Positions 56,205-64,000 of a DNA stretch of 64,000 nucleotides are shown in pieces. The translations under genes were made by a program, and so were the position numbers. Source of the stretch: Delphinus delphis (taxonomy: Eukaryota; Chordata; Mammalia; Artiodactyla; Delphinidae). The stretch covers positions 80,790,731 through 80,854,730 of the forward strand of contig NC_082688.1 in assembly GCF_949987515.2 (NCBI RefSeq), given 5' to 3'. The notes under the pieces are model-generated. The model ran no database searches. It saw only the letters and a program-made list of their open reading frames with translations, and had not been told where the DNA came from. The stretch's first letter is position 1. Each line of letters opens with the position of its first letter.

Positions 56205-56430
56205 CAGTATAAAGGGGAAAAAATACAGATTTTGGAGTTAGACTTACTTGAATTCAAATCTCAGCATTCACAGACCAGCTATGCCTTTGGGCAAGTATTT
56301 TAAACTTTCTGAATCTCAGTTTCCACATCGTAAACTGGAGATAATAATGCTTATTGTGAAGAGTTGTCTTGAGCATTAGAAAAGATACACGTGAAGAACC
56401 TTGCACAGGGTAGATGCTTAATTGATAACA
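56205..56430 (+). repeat. MIR SINE
   Basis: It has attttggagttagacttact, gggcaagtattttaaacttt, gaatctcagtttccacatcg, ttgcacagggtagatgctta. Confidence 0.8.
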
Positions 56431-56909
56431 TGGTGGGATGAAATACTGTTTCTGCTAGAGGGATTTTACACTAGGAGGAACAAGTCGGGGGGTAGGATTT
56501 GGAGAGCTCTTTCTGTCTGTAAAGGTACATTTATGAGGGCTTTGAGGGTTGAACTATGCTTGCAGTAGCACTCTGATTAATTTGATGAAAATATTGGAAC
56601 ACAGCACATCAGTAGAGCCATTTATCTGTGAATTATTTTTTGGCACCTAAGTCCTGAACCTCGTATCTATAGAGAAAGCCAAGAGTATTTTTCGTTAGCT
56701 TCTGGAACCTTCTGATGACATTGAGGGTTTTTTTGTTCAGTTTTTTTTAACCACCTAAGGCACTTTGCCACTTTTCTGAAGTGTGAATTGCCTGCTGTCA
56801 GCCTGGAGTTCTCACCTCCGCAATCCTGGCTGCAGGCATCTTTGCATATTAGACGCTGTGTTCTTTAACCCCTGAGGTTTGAATCCACTCAGAGTTTGTG
56901 CGTGCCAGA

Positions 56910-56916
56910 ACGTGTG

Positions 56917-56961
<45 letters not shown>

Positions 56962-56966
56962 GTGTG
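56910..56966. repeat. (TG)n microsatellite
   Basis: About 57 bp of TG repeats with a few TATG interruptions, followed by (GA)n. Likely length-variable. Confidence 0.9.
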
Positions 56967-57254
56967 TGAGGGAGAGAGAGAGAAATCTGGCTACTTTCAA
57001 ACCCCAGGACAGTTTCAGCTCCGTGGTCTCCAGAAAAACAGAAAGCCTCCAACAATAGCTCCATTGACTTTTATGTAAATGGCACTCCTCAGGAAAACAC
57101 TGGGCTATTTCCCAAAGTCCCAGAACGTACCCTGAACATTTGTTTGAGTGGGAGGTGGGGAGACAGTTCTGTTGAGTCAATGAACATCTGTTGAGAGCTG
57201 CTGTGCTGGGTCCCAGGAGACAGCTCATAGTCTGGCTCTTCCCTGCCAGAGGTA

Positions 57255-57900
57255 CAGACAGAGATTTACCATACTAGGCGTGCGTGCTTGTGGTGGCTTT
57301 GTACTGTGTCCACTTAGCTGAGCTGGAACTGAGTTTCCCAGGATTCCCTTCCTGTATGGTTCCAGTTGGGGTTGACCTCAAGAAAATTTTGTGCAAGATT
57401 TGGAAAACTGAAGTGAAGTAGCAGCCAGTACACTGTGAAGGACACCGGGCATGGTGGCATAACTTTTGACCCTGACCTGCTGGCTCACCTTGGTTGTGCA
57501 GGACAGCACCCAGGCCTGCAGCCCCCCAACTCCTGCTGAATCTCCTCCTTCAGCTGCTCTGAGAGTCCTAGGCTAGATGAATGTTCAGCTCTGTGGCAAA
57601 GGGCCCTTGCTTCTCCTGCAACTCACTGGAGTCAGTGAGCTTGGAGACAGTGAACAGAAGTCAATTTGTTCTCACAGGTTCCAGTTCTTTCTCTCCTCCA
57701 CAGCCAGCTTTCCTTCCCAACCGCTGGCCTCCCCGACTTACAGAGACTTCAGGCCTAACACCAGATGCAGAAGTGACAGAGTTGTGTGGACTTCTCCATC
57801 AACTTCCTAATTGGACAAGGTCTAATCCCTATACTAAATTCTTACTTTACTGTGCTCATAGTGTTCTGTTTCTCTTATCAAACCCTACAGTAGAAGATTA
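57255..57900 (+). repeat. LTR-like or other ancient repeat, family uncertain
   Basis: It has gagtttcccaggattccctt, ggttccagttggggttgacc and aattggacaaggtctaatcc then gttctgtttctcttatcaaa, phrases typical of old mammalian LTR/MER elements. I could not assign a family. Confidence 0.4.
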
Positions 57901-58700
57901 TTCAAGCCATGTTAAAGGCCCAGAAGATGGCATGATTAGAAGCCAGAAGGCTTCACAGGAGAGGTGACATCTGAGTTGTTGCTGAAAGGATGAGGAGGTG
58001 GTTAAATGGATGGGGAAGGAAGGAGAAATTCTAGAGGACAGCTGGCTCAAGCCAAGCAATTGAAGGGCAAATAGGAGTTCTGCCTTTCTGTCCTCTCTGT
58101 GGGTGCAGAGCATAGAGAGAAAGTGAGCATCTATCTGATCCTAGCTCTTCTTGTTGCATCAAGATGAACTGTTGGTCAGTCTGCTTCTTAGATGTGGTCA
58201 CTGCTGAATACTGGTATCTACTGAGATACATTTTTGCTGGGTGCACCCCTGTCAGTAACCTAAGCCTCCTCCCCATAGGAGAATATTGGCCTGCTCCCCT
58301 CTCCCCAGTAGTTCCACATGGCCACCCCAGGCCTGTCTTTCTTGGCCCACCCTCCCATGCAGCAACTTTGTTTCCTCATGCTGTATTGGCGATAGCAGTG
58401 GTGTGGAGGGAGGACACTGTGCCCACTAGTCTGGGATCCCTAAGCTTATTGAGGGGTTCCAACATCCATTCCATGGGACTCCACTCGAAGCAGGGGCAAG
58501 GTGCCCTATACCTATAACTTGCTAATACTTTCTGAGCATCTTGATAGGAAAGCATGGGATCAGGTACCTGTTTCAGCCTAAACCTGGAACCAGTCATTTG
58601 AAATCTTGCTTCACGAGTTCTTTGGTGACAGGGTTCCTTCTGGCTTCCAGAGTAAGGAACGTTCTCAGCATAAATGGGGAGACCAGGGAAACAGAACACC
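57901..58700. other. NUDT2 intron 1, unassigned
   Basis: No repeat or gene is recognised, apart from less AT-rich composition than most of the window. Confidence 0.35.
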
Positions 58701-59095
58701 ATATTTAGTAAAAGCCTGATACCAGTTTACATATGAATTTTAAACTCAAAAAGAACCATACTTTACATAGTTATGAGCCATTCTTTTTCCACTGAAAATC
58801 TTTTTACAAGCAGCACATTTGACTCTACCTCACTTTTTTAAAGGCCTCATAATCTTCCATCATATAGATGAAATACTGTACTTATTTAACCATTCCCATA
58901 TTGATGGATATTTGTTTCTGCCCTTTTTTTCTTTTGTGTGTGTGTGTGTGTGTACATCTTAAACATGTATTTGTATATGTCAGTATGCCTAGAATTGGAA
59001 TTCCTGGGTCTAAGGGAATGTGCATTTTATGTTTTGATAATTATTACCAAATTGTCCTCCTAAGGGGATATGCTAATTTAATCTCCCACCACCAG
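58700..59095 (-). repeat. Ancient LINE-1 (L1M-type) fragment with (TG)n
   Basis: It has cataatcttccatcatataga, taaccattcccatattgatg, ggaattcctgggtctaaggg and ctcccaccaccagtaaatga, a reverse L1 pattern. A (TG)n tract lies at 58936-58954. Confidence 0.65.
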
Positions 59096-59355
59096 TAAAT
59101 GAGAGCACAGACCATTTCGAAAACCCATTTTGAGATTATTTCCAATCCTTAAAAACTCTCATTACAGGTATAGAAAGGTTTGGAAAGGTCACAGTGTTGG
59201 GTGTGCTTGGTTTTTTGAGTAAGGAACCACTGTTCTCTAGAGTAACATTACCATCTGTTGGTAGCCCTGAGAACTGCCCTGGAACAGGTTGTGATTTGGG
59301 TCTGATTTTTATGCCTTTGACAAATGCAAGCTCATCTTGATTGAGCACCAACAAG

Positions 59356-59525
59356 GGGGCCATGGAGACCATCAGCGTCTACTCCCGCCACACTTTTAGC
59401 ATCAGCTCTGCCACCTATGAGCACCAGCTCCTTCTTTGGCCCTAGAATCTTGGAGATGAGACCCTCCGACTCGGGCCTCTCCCTGCCGGGGCCACTCTCT
59501 CAGGCCTCCGCTGCATTTGAGACAC
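59356..59525. other. GC-rich segment of unknown origin
   Basis: 170 bp of GC-rich, codon-like sequence (ccatggagaccatcagcgtc, then ctccgactcgggcctctccc) lies inside AT-rich intron. It is open in one frame for only 26 codons. It could be a retrocopy scrap or an unrecognised leader exon. Confidence 0.25.
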
Positions 59526-59529
59526 CTGG

Positions 59530-59905
59530 TTTTCTTTCAGTTCTGCTGTCTCACCTCAGAACCTTTGCCCATGCTGTTCCCTCTACCTGGAACACATCTT
59601 CTCTCCTCTTTCCCTTTGACAGCTTACCTTCTACTCATCCTTTACTCCTCTGCTCAAACATCCCTTCTTCCAGGAAGCATTCCTTGATCCCTCAGTCAGG
59701 GTTAAGTTACCAATCACACATTTCCCCTTTGGAGCACATACCTTATTGGCAATTATTTTTAAATTTGCTTAACTATTTGATTAAAGTCTGCCTCTTCCAC
59801 TAGAATATAAACTATATTCTATATTCTTGTGAGGGCAAAGGCCAAGCACAGTACTTGGTACATAGTAGGTACTCAACAAATATTTGTCGAGTGAACAAAT
59901 GGTAC
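59530..59905 (+). repeat. L2 LINE 3' end
   Basis: It has cctttgcccatgctgttccc, tctacctggaacacatcttc, ctgctcaaacatcccttctt and gtacatagtaggtactcaac. Confidence 0.85.
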
Positions 59906-60099
59906 AGGTTTTTCTTTTGCAGGGCTTCACATAAAGGATCTTCCATATTTTTTGTTACTTTGATTACATGTCCTCCTTCAGATGATGAATTCTTTTTTCA
60001 CTTCTGCAGATATTCCTACTCCCTTCCTGTCTTTCGTTGTTGTTGACATTTTTTTCTGAAATGGAAAAAAGGCTAAATGGAAAAGACTAAAAAAGTCTG

Positions 60100-60240
60100 T
60101 CTTCACTGTCTTTCTGATTATAAAAATAATAAATGTTCTCTGTAAAATTTCAAATAATACAGATATATATGGAGCAGAAAATGGAAGTCTCCCCATAATC
60201 TCATCCCCCCAGAAAACAGGATTAATGATGTGTATCCTTC
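60100..60240 (-). repeat. Ancient LINE-like fragment
   Basis: tgtaaaatttcaaataatac, atatggagcagaaaatggaa and ccccataatctcatcccccc resemble decayed L1/L2 tail sequence. Confidence 0.4.
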
Positions 60241-60254
60241 AGACATTTTTCTGT

Positions 60255-60475
60255 GCATAATGAAATGTATTGAGATTACATTCCAAGCACTGTTCTAAAG
60301 CACTTTACAAAAGTTAAGTCATGTAATCCTCATAGCAGCTCTTTAGAGTAGAGCTATTACTATCCTGTCTTACAGCTGTGGAAACAGGCTTAGGAGCTAA
60401 TCACACAGTGAATAAGTGGCAGAGCCAGAACTTGAACCCAGGCTCCAGGTTCACACTCTTGACTACTCTGCCAGT
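60255..60475 (-). repeat. MIR SINE
   Basis: Reverse MIR: ccaagcactgttctaaagca, tgtcttacagctgtggaaac, gtggcagagccagaacttga. Confidence 0.85.
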
Positions 60476-60897
60476 TCACTTCTGATGGGGTAGGAAAGAG
60501 ACTTTCTACCATGTGTTCCCCTTTATATTTTGAGTTTTGAACCATGTGAATGTATAACATTCCAAAACGGATAAAAGATTGAAAAAAAATTAATAATAAA
60601 TTTTTAGTACACTAAGCTACCCTTTCTAAGTGACCCCTCTGAGCCATCAGAAACCACATTGTTGGGGTCTCTTTGCTCCAGAGACTCAGGTTGGAGGCTG
60701 AGGGAAATGGGATTGTGAATTTGATGATAATATTGTACTGCATCTCTCCCATTCCCCGTACCTCTCCAGTTTCAGGGGGGTTGCTTCTGAGGATCTCCAG
60801 TCTCTACATACACATGCCAGCCCTGTTTTAGCTGGGAGACCTAGAGGAATTGGGATAGAGCTACACTAACAGGTAGGGACCAAGGTCCTGCAGTTAC

Positions 60898-60947
60898 ACA
60901 CAAAGGCCTGTCTCAGCAGACCAGCTGACCACACAAAGGCCTGTCTC
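60898..60947. repeat. 17-bp direct repeat, period 33
   Basis: acacaaaggcctgtctc occurs at 60898-60914 and 60931-60947, about 170 bp before the NUDT2 start exon. Confidence 0.8.
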
Positions 60948-61113
60948 TGACACCTGGTTTCCCCCCATTGGTTCTCAGCATGCTGCCTCTGTCTATAGGT
61001 GATGAGGTCACTGTTAGCTGGTCTGTGCTACTCCGCAGCACCAGAGTGCTGCCCGCCAGTATGGATCTTCCCGTTTTGTGTAACTTCGAACATCTTTTTT
61101 GTTACGCCTTCAG

Positions 61114-63890
<2,777 letters not shown>

Positions 63891-64000
63891 TCTCTCCTTC
63901 TAACCTGCTGTATTTATTTCATGGGCTCTTGCCTTGGGTGGGGAGAAAAGCTAGAGTTAATCAGAGCTCTGACCTTAGCTGGAGGGAATCCTGTGTCCAA
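63891..64000. other. Sequence downstream of NUDT2
   Basis: Nothing is recognised between the NUDT2 polyadenylation region and the window end. Confidence 0.5.

Larger units (their letters stand above)
53227..61113. other. NUDT2: NUDT2 intron 1
   Basis: 7.9 kb with old repeats only: MIR, L2, L1M and one LTR-like element, listed separately. Unassigned stretches are about 53541-53839, 54616-55019, 55546-56204, 56431-56889 and 60480-61100. No additional leader exon could be identified. Confidence 0.6.

Noticed and set aside
57255..57900. Possible coding retrovirus or protein gene
   Set aside because: Frames here (77 and 128 codons) lack any recognisable domain, and the text matches old LTR/MER-like repeat sequence.

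Overview
This is vertebrate nuclear DNA from a cetacean, most likely a toothed whale such as a dolphin or porpoise. About 34 copies of tRNA-derived SINEs of the CHR type sit in the window, and the young ones (ending in a gagaggcccgcgtaccgc-A(n) tail) have the form I know from odontocetes. Cetartiodactyl LINE-1 3' ends, MIR, L2, MaLR LTR and hAT fossils fill most of the rest. No prokaryotic operon, CRISPR array or exogenous virus is present. The organism call rests on recognising repeats by eye, without a database search.

Two genes are present, head to head. On the minus strand, bases 1371-33767 hold nine coding exons of KIF24, a centriolar kinesin-13-class motor. They encode the start codon, the N-terminal SAM domain and almost the whole motor domain (about 541 codons). 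The C-terminal half lies beyond base 1. A non-coding first exon is inferred near 52724-52900, with a first intron of about 19 kb. On the plus strand lies all of NUDT2 (Ap4A hydrolase): a non-coding first exon ending at 53226, two coding exons (61121-61247 and 63306-63622) giving a 147-residue Nudix protein, and a polyadenylation signal at 63871. The gene order and orientation match human 9p13, where KIF24 and NUDT2 are divergent neighbours.

The two genes share a CpG-rich, TATA-less region (about 52540-53540). It carries CCAAT boxes, a TTCGAA (CHR-like) element, an E2F-like GC element and a TCTCGCGA element. The two proteins have unrelated jobs (centriolar microtubule/cilium control versus Ap4A breakdown), so the shared promoter is the only link visible here.

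The introns are a dense mosaic of repeats. Three SINE classes are used below. Class A is young, about 200 bp, ending gtgagaggcccgc(g)taccgc-A(n). Class B is longer, 190-340 bp, with a repetitive body of the gccacaactactg / gcaactagagaaagcc kind and a (TAAA)n-rich tail. Class C is short, 90-190 bp, tRNA head plus a short tail. All carry an internal Pol III A box (tggtggcgcagtggtt-like) and B box (ggttcgannc-like).

The most interesting observations are a candidate unannotated in-frame 105-bp cassette exon in KIF24 intron 2 (about 31441-31545, minus), two young SINEs inserted within 14-70 bp of KIF24 splice sites, and the architecture of the shared promoter. I found no convincing new biological system.
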